Shown here: positions 44,487-57,023 of the stretch, one piece after another
Layout of the letters: each line of letters opens with the position of its first letter
Numbering within the stretch: position 1 is the first letter of the stretch
Assembly (NCBI RefSeq): GCF_004664715.2
Contig: NC_051070.1
Span: 73,695,231 to 73,759,230 of the forward strand
Direction of reading: 5' to 3'
DNA length: 64,000 nt
From: Peromyscus leucopus
Taxonomy: Eukaryota > Chordata > Mammalia > Rodentia > Cricetidae
Made by a program: the position numbers and the translations under genes
The notes under the pieces: generated by a model
Told to the model about the DNA's origin: nothing
Database searches by the model: none
Seen by the model: only the letters and a program-made list of their open reading frames with translations

Positions 44487-44980
44487 GGCCCCAGTCCCAA
44501 GAGACTGGGCTTCTGCATCAAAATGCACTTCAGGTAGCTGACTCCTTGTGTCATCTTGAAAGACACCAACTGCACAAACTAAATGGCAGCCTTGGCCTGA
44601 GTACAGACCATGACCCAAGACCATGATTCCAATCCAAGTCCAGGAGGGCCCTTTGCTTAATTTATCCTATTTAGCCTCCCACAGTCAGGTTGTCCCTATT
44701 TTATCAAATATTTTTTAAACAACCTGAGGCTCGTAGAGGTTAATTTATTCAAAATTACTTAATAAAGCTAAGAACTACTAAGATTCTATACTTGGGCTCC
44801 ACCCACTAGATACAAAGCATTTGAGGAGATCATTAGTAAAAGAACAGCCAGAGGCAAGGGGGATAACCAGACTGCAACAGAATATAGGGAACAAGGTGGC
44901 CATCATAGTCCAGGACTGCAGCCAAGGAAAAGGAACTATGAAGGGACAACGTGTGACAATAGCATACTGGAGCTGATGTA

Positions 44981-45483
44981 TGTAGAACAATATTTTTAAA
45001 TGGTCTTATTAAATAAAAAACACAGAGCCAAATATAGGGATGAAAGCCTAAGATCAGGGAATTAGGGAAAGCCACCAGCCAACCTTACCTCACCAACTCT
45101 GCAGCTTCCAAATGCACAACTTCCTGTCTACCCAGGCTTTATATGCCTTGCTTTTCTGCCCTCTCCTTGGCTCTCTTAGCCCAGCTACCTCACTTCTTTC
45201 TACACAGCTCTGTCACTTTCTGTCTGTCTGTACAGACCTTCAGATCTCTATGGTTGGTACTGGGATTAAAGGTGTGTGTCATCACGCTTGGCTCTTTTCC
45301 CTAGTGTGGCCTTGAACACACAGAGATCCTGCCTGCTAAGTGATAGGATGAAGGGCCTGTGCTGCCTGACTTCTTTGTTTATTTAAAATGGCTTGCTATT
45401 CCCTCTGATCTCCAGGTAAACTTTATTTGTTAAAGCACAAATAAAATATCACCACATCTCAGCACAAATAAAATATCACTACA
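44981..45483 (+). mobile_element. ERVK-type solo LTR (second family)
   Basis: TGTAGAACAATATTTTTAAA..ATATCACTACA is flanked by GATGTA (44975-44980) and GATGTC (45484-45489). An internal segment resembles reverse-complement B1 (CTGGGATTAAAGGTGTGTGT). Near the 3' end GCACAAATAAAATATCACYAC occurs twice (about 45435 and 45461), so the polyadenylation region is duplicated. Confidence 0.72.
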
Positions 45484-45489
45484 GATGTC

Positions 45490-47346
45490 AGCCATCCACA
45501 AGGTACTACAATGAGTGTCTTAGCCTCACTGTGTTCTGATTCTTACAGCAGCCCCTAAAGATGAAAACATGTTATTAATGAACACAAACTAAGGCACAGA
45601 AATTTTAAATAATGCATCTGAGTTCACTCGGCTAAGAGAGACTTCAAGCCAGCAATAAGGATCTGGAGTCTGCACCCGCAGCCCCTCCTTAGAGGTCCTG
45701 GGACCTCAGCAAGAGCAGCTTCAAGGGAGCCATGCTGTCTAGCCAACTTGTCTAGGCAAACCTGAGAGCGAGCTAGAGGCCCAAAGTGGGTACACTGCTC
45801 CCCCTGGCGGCCAATATGAAGCACTGCAAGCTACGCGATTGGAAACCGCGGGAATTTATTCTTGCAAATCTATAAAAACCCAAATCCAAACTCAAGCTGT
45901 TGTTAGGGCCACTCTCCATCCAATGCCTCCAAAAAAGGATTCTTCCTGGCCACTTCAGGGATCTGGAAGCCCCATGGAAAGCTTGATTCATGGCAAAATT
46001 CTAGTAAGCCTTATTCCTTACATGACCTCGTCACTGTGTCCAAATGTCACTTCTCATGTACAGATGCTAGCCATGCTATATCAATACATTTTCCATGACT
46101 CTTCTTTACTGAATAAATATACAAAGACTCTACTTCAAATAAGGTCACAAGCAAAATAACTGAAATTTGGAGTTTCAATGTAACTTCCTGGGTAAGAGGG
46201 GGCATAATTCAAGCCATCACTGGAACTAAGGGATCTAGAGTGTAGACTGTTAAAGATGAAGATGGGAAAGACAATTTATACCTCTCTTAAAATAATGTTT
46301 TATTGAGGATCAGTAGGCATGTCACAATTCTTTCTTTTAAAAAAAAGCAGAAATTTTTATTATCTTCATTCCAAGAAAGGCTTACCAGGCCATGCATATA
46401 ATTTTTAGCATTCTGTTTTGATTTAATGAGTTGGAGAAGGACACAGTCTCATAGCTTTGCCCAAAAATGTTGTGGTACTGTCATCCATCCCCACTGCTCC
46501 ACTCGTGTCTGCCCTAGTCAATAAGGAGGTAAAGGCGATGCACCTGCCAAGCTGCACAGTTTAACTATCAATCACATGGACTGACAGAGAGGCACACAGT
46601 TGTGCAAACACTAATAGTGACCCACAGAAACCTTCTACAAGCTGCAGTTGGTCTGCTTTTCAGTTGATGAGTAACTTTCTTGAGCAGTGTAAATAGCTGC
46701 TTAGATAATGAGCAGACATAATAGCAGAAGCTAGTATCCCGGAAGTAGCCAGCCTGGCAAAAAGTAAACCAAGAGTTGCCAATGCTTAAAACATGAGTAA
46801 TTGCTGGGGGAGAGTGTCAAACAAATATTGGCATTAAAATTTTGCCTTAAATAATTCAACAAATATTGGCTATCATATAAAGAAACTGTCTTGATTTTTA
46901 TGTATTCATTCGTTTTTCCGAAATTCTCTTTTAATTGCTCCCACCCAGTCCTCACTGATTCCTAAACATGAACATTCAGCTGGACTCTAAACATAAACAC
47001 CCACAGGGCATGAGCAGGCAGTAGCGAGCTATTAATGTGTCTCTAATGTGCTAAGACACAAAAGTGTCACCAGAGCTGGTCTCTACATTCTCAGCCACAG
47101 CGTTCACTGTGAGATTAAACACAGAATAAGTCTTGGTTGAAGGAAAAGACAGCATTATCAAGGACCAAGAAGCAGGAATCCCCTTAAAATAAACTCAACT
47201 CTTTCTATACATGGAGAGTTCTATTTCAATAAGCAAGTGAATGACTGTCATTGACATTGCTCAAAACCTTTTTGAAAAGCTCTTTGACTACTATTCCCAC
47301 CAGAGTATGTAAAACATTCTTTGGAATATACTTCTGAGAATTCATT
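45490..47346. other. No gene identified
   Basis: Apparently unique sequence. Short ORFs (up to 106 codons at 45839-46159) lack recognisable motifs or context. Confidence 0.5.
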
Positions 47347-47357
47347 AAGAACTCGAT

Positions 47358-48067
47358 AGTTCATGGGAATAGGAAGAGGCAGGGTGCTGGGTAGGCTGTC
47401 AGGAACCCACAAGGTTGACCCCACCTTGGTCTGCTAGCAGTGGTCCAGAGGGTGCCTGGACAGGTCTACTCTAGTGACCAGCCTAGCAAATAACCTAGCT
47501 GTCATCATAGAGCCTTTGTCCAGTGACAGATGGAGGCCGATACAGAGATCCACGGCCAGGCACCAGGCTGAGCTCTGGGAATCCAATTGATGAGAGAGAG
47601 AGGAGAGATGCTGCAGGTGAGGGACGTTGAGATCATGATGGGAGGACATGCAGAGATGACTGGCCACACTAGAGGAAGCCCATGAACTGTGGGCCGGTGG
47701 CTGTGGAGCCCCCCATGGGACTGGACTAGGCCCTCTGGATATGGAAGACGGTTGTTTGACTCGAACTGTTTGGGGGGCACCCAGGCAGGGGGATCGGGAT
47801 CTGTCCCTGGTCTATGGGTAGGCTTCTGGAATCCGGTGCCTGTGGTGTGACACCTTGCACAGTCTTGGTGCAGTGGGAAGGGGCTTGGGCCTGCCTGGGC
47901 TCAGTGTGCTGGGCTCTGATGACTCCCCATGGGAGACCTCGATTTGGGGGATGTGGGGATGTGGGGTGGCTTGGGAAAGAGGGTTGGGGGGTGGAAGGAG
48001 GGAGGAGGGGGATCTGTATGTAGAGTAAGTAGAAAATTTCTTAATAAAGAAAAATGAAAGGAAAAAA
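47358..48067 (+). mobile_element. 5'-truncated L1 (3' UTR only)
   Basis: Starts within the L1 3' UTR (TTCATGGGAATAGGAAGAGG) and ends AATAAAGAAAAATGAAAGG plus A-run. It matches about 56320-57000 of this window. Flanks AGAACTCGAT (47348-47357) and AGAACTTGAT (48068-48077) are a target-site duplication with one CpG-to-TpG change. Confidence 0.85.
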
Positions 48068-48077
48068 AGAACTTGAT

Positions 48078-49750
48078 TGTTTGCCGAACTTTCTTTTTTA
48101 CAGTCATGTTATGTGATATACACTGGGTGTCAGTGATTTTTTTGAAAGATTTAGTAGTAATTCAGAACAAAACCAGACAAATATGTTGTTGATTACATGA
48201 GTAGTGCTATTTTGAATTAATAAAAAATGTTTGAAGTGATCGAAACACATGTGGTTAGCCAGTCACAATGCAGGCTGCGCAGGCTCTGCATACCAGGTCT
48301 CATCATTTGCTATCATCCCCAGAGCTCACACTATTTTTCCCTCAAAAAAGTGAAATATGGTGGTGAATTTCTTTAAGCATCCTCTTCCCTGAGCCGCTCT
48401 CCCTTCCAGTGTAGACCCACACTTTCCTCTAGAAGTGACCTCTTTCCTTACCTGATGTGCTCATTTGTATCTTTCATTTCATCTTTAGTTGTCATACCTG
48501 TTTATGGGGGATAGTGTAATGTTTCAGTACATGGCTACATCATTGCATTACACCCCATAAATAGGATTTGATGAAGCAACTTGAGTTGTGAGCCACACTA
48601 TAGTGAAGCCCATGTGGTAAAGAATTGAAGACAGCCTCTAGCCAACAGGGCCTGAAGCCCCCCTTCTTACATCACAAATTCAAATTCTGCCAACAATCAT
48701 ATAAATTTGGAGGCAGGTCTGCTCTAGTGAAACCCTGGGGTGAGACTCCACCAATCCCTCCAAGCTGAGCTCCTGAAGCAGAGGACCCTGGTAAGCTGTG
48801 TCTTGCTCTTCACATTATTTCATCTCCTGAACATGTTGCCATGTTAGTGGTCTCACTGGCCGTTTACTTCATGTCAAATGGTCACAGATATTTTAGATAC
48901 TCCTGGGGCAGTTCTACAACTACCAACAGTGTGATTGACCAGTGGTGTTTAGGGAGTTTTCTCCCAGGGAGGAATAAACAACTCCTCCACATCTTCTACA
49001 GTTCTAACGACAAACCAAAGGTCAACTCCACCAAAACTCAACCTGGGGAAACAATGAGTTGTTAGGCTTAGTTACAGAGCTATGGGTGAGATGTGAGAGG
49101 CAGGGACATGGGTAATCATAAAGCAATTATACCTGGAGGTGGAAACCTATCATGGATGAGACACCCCCCCCACCCCCCCGCACTGCACAGATGGAGCCCC
49201 TTGACTGGATATTTAGGTAAGGGTCCGATGACCCTCCCCTTCCTTCCTTCTCTGGAGAATGATGACAATCAAGGGGCCCAGTGGTACCAACCCCCTGCAA
49301 GCAGGCACAGCTGAATCCTGATGATGGCAGCTGTTATGCTCAGAGGACAGTGCTGTGAAACAAGAGTTCTGTCCTAGTGAAGGCAGCTCCCCACATACAA
49401 ACATGTGATTACATGTATGGCCCTGCCTCTGCATGCCAGTTGAGAAAACCAGTTCTGTTCTAAACAGCTACCGTAAGGAGAAAATGGAGTCAGGGAAAGG
49501 GAAATCTACTTAGCAGAGACTGTTCACAGTTGTCAAAGCAGAGATGAAGAGAATGGTAAGTAAAAGCACTTGCCTAATGAATGTGAGGTTTCTTCTTGGA
49601 GTGATAAAAATACCTCAGAACCAGATGCAGGTGACAGCAGCAAAAACTGTGTATACTAAATGCCACTGAATTCCACACTTTAAACCGTTAATAGGCAATG
49701 CTATGGCATATAAATTTACCTGTTTTTGAAAAATTTCATATTAGAAAGAA
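48078..49750. other. No gene identified
   Basis: Unique-looking sequence. A C-run (about 49164-49181) is the only simple repeat of note. Confidence 0.5.
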
Positions 49751-49752
49751 AA

Positions 49753-49900
49753 ATATTCTAGCTAGGTGTGGCAGTACAAAGCTACAACCCCAGGACCTGA
49801 GAAGTTGAACCAAGACAATAGGGAACTCAAGGCTACACTTAGCTATCTAGTGAGTTCAGTGTCAGCCTGGGATATGTAAGAGTTTGTCTCAAGAGGTAAG
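49753..49900 (+). mobile_element. Old B1-type SINE fragment
   Basis: AGCTAGGTGTGGCAGTACAA at the head and GTCAGCCTGGGATATGTAAG later are diverged 7SL-derived sequence. Confidence 0.6.
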
Positions 49901-50163
49901 GACAGAGGTAGATGGGATGCTTCAAAGAGTTCAGCGAGTGTTTTTAAACCATAAGGGAATCATACAGTAGGATCAACCTGTTTACTTTTCTATAAGGATA
50001 ATTAAGAGCATCTTATTACATTCTAATTCCAAACCATACATTCCATGAATGTTACTGATTATAAAATTTACCATTGACATTAAAGTTATGTATACACTAC
50101 AGGATATATACACAATTTTAGAAACATCAAAGTGTAAAGTCATTTGTATCCAAATTAAAGTCA

Positions 50164-50308
50164 GGCCAACAAGACAGCTCAGTGAATAAAGATGTCTACT
50201 GTCAAACTGAGATGGATTCTTGCACCCACATGGTAGAAAGAGAGAACAGACTCCCTCCTGCAAGTTGTTCTCTGCCTTCCACACATGTACAGTTGGGATT
50301 CATGAGTC

Positions 50309-50366
<58 letters not shown>

Positions 50367-50390
50367 GCAAACAAACATAAAAATAAAGAA
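50164..50390 (+). mobile_element. B2-superfamily SINE (B3-like) with (CA)n
   Basis: GACAGCTCAGTGAATAAAG, CTTGCACCCACATGGTAGAA and CTCCCTCCTGCAAGTTGTTC fit a B3-type element. A (CA)n tract (about 50316-50362) precedes the A-rich tail. Confidence 0.75.
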
Positions 50391-51233
50391 TCAAAGGAAA
50401 ACACTACCCCAAATAAACTCAGACACATCTGAACTGAGATGAGATGGGATCTCTTCTTGGCCTCTGAGCTGTCCTTTAGAAGTTTTCAAGCCTCAGCTGT
50501 CAACATCATGCTACAACAAGTAAACGCTATGCAACAGAGAGGCTTGATTGTGTAGGCGGGCACTTCATTCTGAGAACGTCACTCATTCCTTCAACAAAAC
50601 CTCACTGATGCTCTGTGTGTGTTAGCACAGGCCTTGTTTTAGACTCCACAGAGCTAACTGTGCATAAACAGGCTCTTAACTTCCAGAATATTCAACCTAG
50701 TAGAGAAGAAAGAAACTAGACCACATCCACTAAGAAAGGCAAAATAGTATTTCAAAGCCATCTTAAAGGACAACAGGGTGGAGCTGGAGCCCCTGGAGTT
50801 CTACTGAGCAAGTAGTAAAAGAGGGAGAATTCAGGGAGACCTAGAAATGGGTGCAACAGTGTCTGTGTACCTTAGTGTCAGGGAGACCATGCTTGGTACT
50901 AAAACCTGAATTTCTATCAGTGCTAGTGAAATCATGACTATTGACCATTAATTAACTATAACCATTAATTTACTAAACCAGTATGATCCCTAACAGTGAT
51001 CTATAAACATTAGTCCTTCTACCCACAGATAAGTGTAGCCTTCACCCATCATCAAGGAAACTTCCATTTGCAGCAAATGGAGAACACTACAGAAAACCAC
51101 AACATATCCAAATGCAGAGTCCAATCACAATATACAAAACATTCCCACACCTAAAATTCAGGACAATTTCAGAAGACAGACAACAAAAAGATTGTAAGAG
51201 CCAGAGGATCAGAGTTTGCTGTGAGACTGCCCA

Positions 51234-51234
<1 letters not shown>
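50391..51234. other. No gene or clear repeat identified
   Basis: Apparently unique sequence. Confidence 0.5.

Positions 51235-51273
<39 letters not shown>
51235..51273. repeat. (TAA)n microsatellite
   Basis: About 13 uninterrupted triplets. Confidence 0.96.
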
Positions 51274-51274
<1 letters not shown>

Positions 51275-51544
51275 GCTAGCACATAGAGTCTCAGTATTAC
51301 AACTGTCAAAACATGAGCTAAACAAAGATGGATGATACCAATGAATAGCCCAAAGCAGACAGAGAAAAGCACACAAGGCCTCGACCTACACAAAGAACTA
51401 TATGTAACTGAGGAAAGCTGGAAATGGGAGGGGTTATATTTTCCACTGGAAAGAGCACACCAATTGGTTTTCAATGTCAAATGCTCCTCAGTCTTAAATG
51501 GCCAGCCCATTTAAGACTGCATATATATAAACATATATGCATGC

Positions 51545-51895
51545 TGTGGTGTTTTGAAAGAAATTGGCCCCAAAGGGAAAGGCACTATTAGGAGGTGTAG
51601 CCTTGGTGGAATAGGTATGGTCTTGTTGGAGGAAGTGTGTCACTGTGGGGCGGGCTTTGAGGTCTCTTTTCTCAAGCTTCACTCAGTGTGACAGTCAGTC
51701 AACTTCCTGCTGCCTGCAAGATATAAGACTCAGCTCCAGCATCACATCTGCCTGCACGATGCTATGTTCCCTGTCATGATGATAATGGACTGAACCTCTG
51801 AAACTTTAAGTGAGCCACCCCAATTAAATGTTTTCTTTATGAGATTTGCTGTGGTCATGGTGTCTCTTCACAGTAATAAAACCCTAACTAAGACA
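51545..51895 (+). mobile_element. MaLR-type (MT-like) solo LTR
   Basis: TGTGGTGTTTTGAAAGAAAT..CCCTAACTAAGACA is flanked by a perfect 5-bp target-site duplication, CATGC (51540-51544 and 51896-51900), as expected for ERVL-type integration. It contains GGAGGAAGTGTGTCACTGTG and CCCCAATTAAATG. Confidence 0.88.
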
Positions 51896-51900
51896 CATGC

Positions 51901-52028
51901 AATAAAAGTGGGAAAAAAGGGCATGAATCTGAAGGAAAGCAGGAAAAGATTTATGGACAGTTTGGAAGGGAGAAAGAGAAGGTAGAAACATTGTAATTAA
52001 TTAATAATCTCAAATAAACTCCAGATTT
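51901..52028 (+). mobile_element. L1 3' end fragment
   Basis: GGGCATGAATCTGAAGGAAA followed by ATTGTAATTAATTAATAATCTC resembles the terminal L1 3' UTR. Confidence 0.45.
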
Positions 52029-52033
52029 AATAT

Positions 52034-52543
52034 TGAGAAGTTCAGGCAAGTACCGTGGCAGGCTCCTAATAACTCAGTTTCTACTTCTTGAAACTGAACA
52101 GGCAATTTCTGAGGAAGCCACGAACAAAGGACAGTCAATCTCAACACCCCCGACAGCAGAGAAAAGGGAGATGGCAAATACTAGCCCTGAACTAGCCTCC
52201 ATAGCAGCTCAAGGTAATAACCAAATAAGGACAGAGCCTGGGACTTGTCTAGGCTTACCCCCAAATGGAAAAACTATACCTTAACCAACCCCTGCTATCC
52301 CTAGCCAGTTAAGATGTACTAATATGATCATGAGTCACATAAGCCAATCATAAATAGAATGACCTAACTGTCCCAGAAACTCCCCTTAGCTGTGCTTAAA
52401 GGGGAGCCTGAGAGCCTCTCTTGGGTTCACTATTTAGCCTTTGTGTCAGCTGTGTGGTCCCAGCATGCTGGTACCTTTACTCTTGAGATAATAAACGCTC
52501 TTGCTGGTGGTGTTTTTTGTGGGACTTCTCTAGGACCCTAACA
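52034..52543 (+). mobile_element. Class I-type solo LTR with promoter and poly(A) motifs
   Basis: TGAGAAGTTCAGG..GGACCCTAACA is flanked by AATAT (52029-52033 and 52544-52548). AGCCAATCATAAATAG is a CCAAT-type element. AATAAA at 52490-52495 is followed by a T/G-rich stretch (TGGTGGTGTTTTTTGTGGG). The layout fits a gammaretrovirus-like LTR. The short AT-rich duplication is suggestive only. Confidence 0.65.
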
Positions 52544-52548
52544 AATAT

Positions 52549-53343
52549 AAGTATCAGTTTTCTACATGTGGACATGATGGGGGTGAAGGTTCATTAATCA
52601 CCCAGCAGAAGAGTTCAATTGCTAACGTCCTTGCATTAAAGGCAGCGCTACTTTTCCCACTATAAACTTGACATATAGACTGCAACTCACTGGCAACAGT
52701 AACTGTCTCCACCTGAGGCATGATGTAGTCTTGAAAAATGTCCTTTGCTTCTAAGGATGCAGCATTAAGGTACCTTTTATGACTAGACAGCATCATATTT
52801 GACTTACTCAGCTGAAATTAAGACACTGTGCAAGCCTCGATAAGGTCTAACTGATAACTATTTTATTTGGGAAAGTGTCTAATGATTTGTTACTAAGGGA
52901 CCCAAAAGTGGATTCATAGAAATAAGACAAGAGAAAGTTGCACCTTGTTATCAGTCACCAAGAAAGTGTGTTAATTCTTTTTGATTTAGAATTATGTAGC
53001 CAAAATAAGGTTGTAGATTCTTTCATCATAAGAGTGATTTAAAAGATCTAGTCTAAAGATCCCTGGCCATCAGTTCAGGATATAAAGATACCAAGGCAAA
53101 TGATAAGCAGGCCAAATTGCAACACATTTCTTCTCTCCCATGGTTGCTGACATTTCCACTGAAGTGTGAAACACTGTAGTAATTATGTCCATCCATGCAT
53201 ATGTGCAGCATATATTTGTCCATTTGTTCCATACTCTCAATAACCATTTACAGTGTTACAACATGACAGATACTGTAACAAACCAAAGAAAATACAGAGA
53301 TGAAAAAGATGTGAATTCTCTGCCCTCAAGAAGCTCATAGTCT
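52549..53343. other. No gene or clear repeat identified
   Basis: Apparently unique sequence. Confidence 0.5.
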
Positions 53344-53555
53344 CTGGCCTGGAGAGATGACTCAGCTGTCAGGAGCACTGGCTGCCCTTCAAGAGGTCTC
53401 AGGTTTGATTCTAAGCAACTGCATGGCAGCTCACAGAGGTCTGTAACTCCAGTACCAGGGAAACTGATGCCCTCTTCAGCATCAGTCACACAAGTAGTAC
53501 ACAGACATACATCCAGTCAAAATACTCATAAACATTAAAAAAAAATTTAAAGGAA
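53344..53555 (+). mobile_element. B2-superfamily SINE, diverged
   Basis: GGCCTGGAGAGATGACTCAG at the head, GGTCTGTAACTCCAGTACCA in the body and an A-rich tail. Confidence 0.8.
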
Positions 53556-54398
53556 ATTTTCAAATATTTTTTTAATGAATCTGGCAATCTTATAAGGAAA
53601 ACAGACAGTAACAAGTTTAGTACACTGAGCTCAGGGCTGTGGGCCATAAATAAGGGGACAGTTATCTCACAAAGGTTCCCCCAAATTAGATCTCTGCATC
53701 TGTTGTAGAACAAGTGGGCATCCCACAGACAGAGGAAGGAGGACTGGGAGAGAGAATTCCAGCCAGAGGGGCCTGGCTATGCACAGCCGTAAAGCATGGA
53801 GAAACACAGCACGCTCCAGTTGAGAGGATTTAGAGTGCCAGGTACAGAGCGCACAGACAGCAGACAAGGCAGCAAAAGGCAGGTCTAACAGGAGGGTGGA
53901 TCTGAAACCCCAAAGTGCAGAGCTCCGAAGCCACGCAAGGGAAAGTTATATTGTCCTAGAAGCAATTGGGGCAGCTAGCACAAGGTTTTCATATAAAACG
54001 GACCACAGTGTCTTGTGGGAATTGCCACTCAGAACCTGGCATCAGCACCTTCTAACATGGAGTTCAGTGGAGATGTTGCTGTTTAACAAATGAGATGAGA
54101 ATGTGTTTCAAAAATAGATCTCTGAGATCATGTGGAGGACACACTGGAAGTGCAAAAACTGGGGGGGGGGCACTCGTACACAAGACTTGTTGCTGGCTGG
54201 GGCAAGAAGGAAGGCAGAGGGAGGTAAGTTCAGTGTTCACTGAGGAGACAGATGACAGGCTTTGCTTACTGTGCATGGGGAAACTCTGCAACTCAAAAAG
54301 ATGAGAAGTGCCACCGAGACATCTAGCACAGACCAGGATGTATGCCTTTTCCATTGGTGACCCCCTTTTACCCACAAAATTTTTATGCAACACACACA
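53556..54398. other. No gene or clear repeat identified
   Basis: Unique-looking sequence with a G-run near 54162. ORFs of 66-127 codons overlap simple repeats or lack motifs. Confidence 0.5.
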
Positions 54399-54446
54399 TA
54401 TACACACACACACACACACATGTAAACACACACACACACACACACA
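54399..54446. repeat. (CA)n microsatellite, interrupted
   Basis: Two CA tracts separated by TGTAAA. Confidence 0.95.
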
Positions 54447-54607
54447 TCAGCTATATAAGTCAAATATTTGTTGATAATAAGCTATAAAGAAATTCATTAG
54501 AAAATAATTATTTAGTATACATATAATTTTAGTACTTATTAAAGATGAAAACATTTTTGCAAACTAACAAGGAGGATATGTTTTTTTATTTTTACATAAA
54601 GAATTAC

Positions 54608-54773
54608 GATGGGTGGTGGTGTTGCATGCCTTTAATTCCAGCACTCAGGAGGCAGAGCCAGACAGATCTCTGTGAGTTCGAGGCCAGCCTGGACTACCAA
54701 GTGAGTCCCAGGAGAGGCGCAAAGCTATACAGAGAAACCCTGTCTCGAAAAACCAAAAAAAAGAAAAAAAAAA
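54608..54773 (+). mobile_element. B1 SINE
   Basis: Cricetid-type B1 (AGAGGCGCAAAGCTATACAG) with an A-rich tail. A perfect 10-bp target-site duplication, AAAGAATTAC, lies at 54598-54607 and 54774-54783. Confidence 0.93.
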
Positions 54774-55317
54774 AAAGAATTACATTTTGGCTGAATAGTT
54801 AATACTACAGGATGCAGAATACCATCAATATTTTTCTGGGTAACTGGCATTTTGATTTTATATCCATTAATGTTGAGCACACAGCAGCCTGGACCTGTTG
54901 AACAGCCTTCTCCTGATCCAAGTCCCAATCCAGCCTAGGGGTTTTCTGAGTCACTTGGTATATGGACCAGGATAACATACCTAAGTGAGGAATGTGTTGT
55001 TTTCAGAACCCAAAAAGGCCCACTAAATGTTATGGTTCTTTCTTGGAGAGGCCAGGTGCAAAATCCATCCTTCACTTAAAAAGAATTTGTAATTTATGTG
55101 CATGTCCCACACCACTGGACTCCTAAGAATTTCACTGAGGCAAAGGCCTTGAAAATTGGTTGGATTTATTTCTCATCTTCTGATGTGTATATGTGCCCCC
55201 CAACAAGTCTAAAGCAATTGCTACCTCCTCTCATTTTGTCCAATCAGAATATTGTCATCAATATAGTGGACCAATGTGAAATTTTGTGGAAAAACAGATG
55301 ATCACGATCCCATCAGA

Positions 55318-57023
55318 TCCATCCATTTGCCTGCAAACCTCATGATGTCATTGTTTTTCTCTGCTGAGTACTCCATTGTGCATATGTACCACATTTTATT
55401 TATCCATTCTTCAGTTGAAGGGCATCTAGGTTGTTTCCAGGTTCTGGCTATTACAAACAATGCTGATATGAACATAGCTGAGCAAGTGCCCTTGTGGTCT
55501 GATTGAGCATTCCTGGGTATATGCCCAAGAGTGGTATAGCTGGGTCTTGGGGGAGATTGATTCCCAATTTTCTAAGAAAGTACCATATTGATTTCCAAAG
55601 TGGCTGTACAAGTTTACATTCCCACCAGCAGTGGAGGAGAGTTCCCCTTGCTCCACATCCTTTCCAGCATAAGATGTCTTCAGTGTTTATGATCTTAGCC
55701 ATTCTGACAGGCGTAAGGTGGTATCTCAGAGTTGTTTTGATTTGTATTTCCTTGATGATTAGGGATGTTGAGCAATTCCTTAAATGTCTTTCAGTCATTT
55801 GAGCTTCCTCTGTTGAGAATTCTCTGTTTAGTTCTATTGACCATTTCTTAATTGGACTGTTGGGCATTTTGATGTCTAATTTCTTGAGTTCTTTATATAT
55901 TCTGGATATCAGCCCTCTGTCAGATGTGGGATTGGTGAAGACCTTTTCCCATTCTGTAGTCTGTCGCTTTGTCTTGGATCTAGAAAAAAATTATCCTGAG
56001 TGAGGTAACCCAGACTCAGAAAGACAAACATGGTATGTACTCACTCATAGGAGGATACTAGATGTAAAACAAAGATTACTAGACTGCTACTCACAACTTC
56101 AGGGAGACTACCTAGAAAAAAGGACCCTAAGAAAGACACAGGGATTGCCCAATGATAGAGAAATGGATGAGATCTACGTGAGCAATCTGGAAGTGGTGGT
56201 GGGGGATAATGAAGGGCAAGGGTCGAGGGAAAGAAAGCTTAGGAGAGCAGGAGATCCCAGCTGGATCAAGAACAGAGAAGGAGAACAAAAAATAAGAGAC
56301 CATGATGAATGAAGCCTCCACGGGAATAGGAAGAAGCAAAGTGCTAGAGATGTCCACAGAAATCCACAGAGATACCTCCACAATAGACTACTGGCAATGG
56401 TTGAGAAAAAGCCCAAACTGACCTACTCTGGTGATAGGATGGCCAAACACCCTAACTAACTGTCGTGCTAGAAATCTCATCCAATGACTAAGAGAAGCAG
56501 ATGCAAAGATCCACGGCCAGGCCCCAGGTGGAGCTCCAGGAGTCCAATTGGTGAGAAAGAGGAGGGATTGTATGAGTGAGAATTGTTGAGACCAAGATTG
56601 GAAAAAGCACAGGGACAAATAGCCAAACTAATAGAAACACATGAACTATGAACCAATAGCTGAGGAGCCCCCAACTGGATCAGGCCCTCTGGATAAGTGA
56701 GACATTTGTTTAGCTTGAACTGTTTGGGAGGCACCCAGGCAGTAGGACCGGGACCTGTCCTTGGTGCATGAGCTGGCTGTTTGGAACCTGGGACTTACAC
56801 AGGGACACTTTGCTCAGCCTGGGAGGAGGGAACTGGACCTTCCTGGACTGAATCTACCAGGTTGAAATGAATCCTCAGGGGAGTCTTTGCCCTGGAGGAG
56901 ATGGGAATTGGTTGGACTGGGGGAAAGTCGGGGGGGGGGGGGGGGGGGAGTACAGGGGAATCTGTGGCTGATATGTAAAATTAAATTAAATTATAAAATA
57001 AAAAAATTAAAAATTAAAAAAAA
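55318..57023 (+). mobile_element. L1 insertion with 5' inversion (twin priming)
   Basis: Segment 55318-about 55980 is L1 ORF2 C-terminus on the minus strand, with [11 protein letters not shown], CWKGCG- and LLHCWWEC-type motifs. Segment about 55981-57023 is the next L1 sequence on the + strand (GAGTGAGGTAACCCAGACTC, then the 3' UTR), ending in a poly(A)-like tail. A perfect 11-bp target-site duplication, ATCCCATCAGA, lies at 55307-55317 and 57024-57034. The inverted frame 55451-55867 is still open, suggesting a fairly recent insertion. Confidence 0.9.
56930..56948. repeat. (G)n run in L1 3' UTR
   Basis: Nineteen consecutive G bases, an expected slippage and sequencing-error hotspot. Confidence 0.95.

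Noticed and set aside
55451..55867. 138-codon minus-strand ORF with ORF2-like motifs
   Set aside because: Not a gene: it is the inverted 5' segment of a truncated L1 lacking endonuclease and RT domains.
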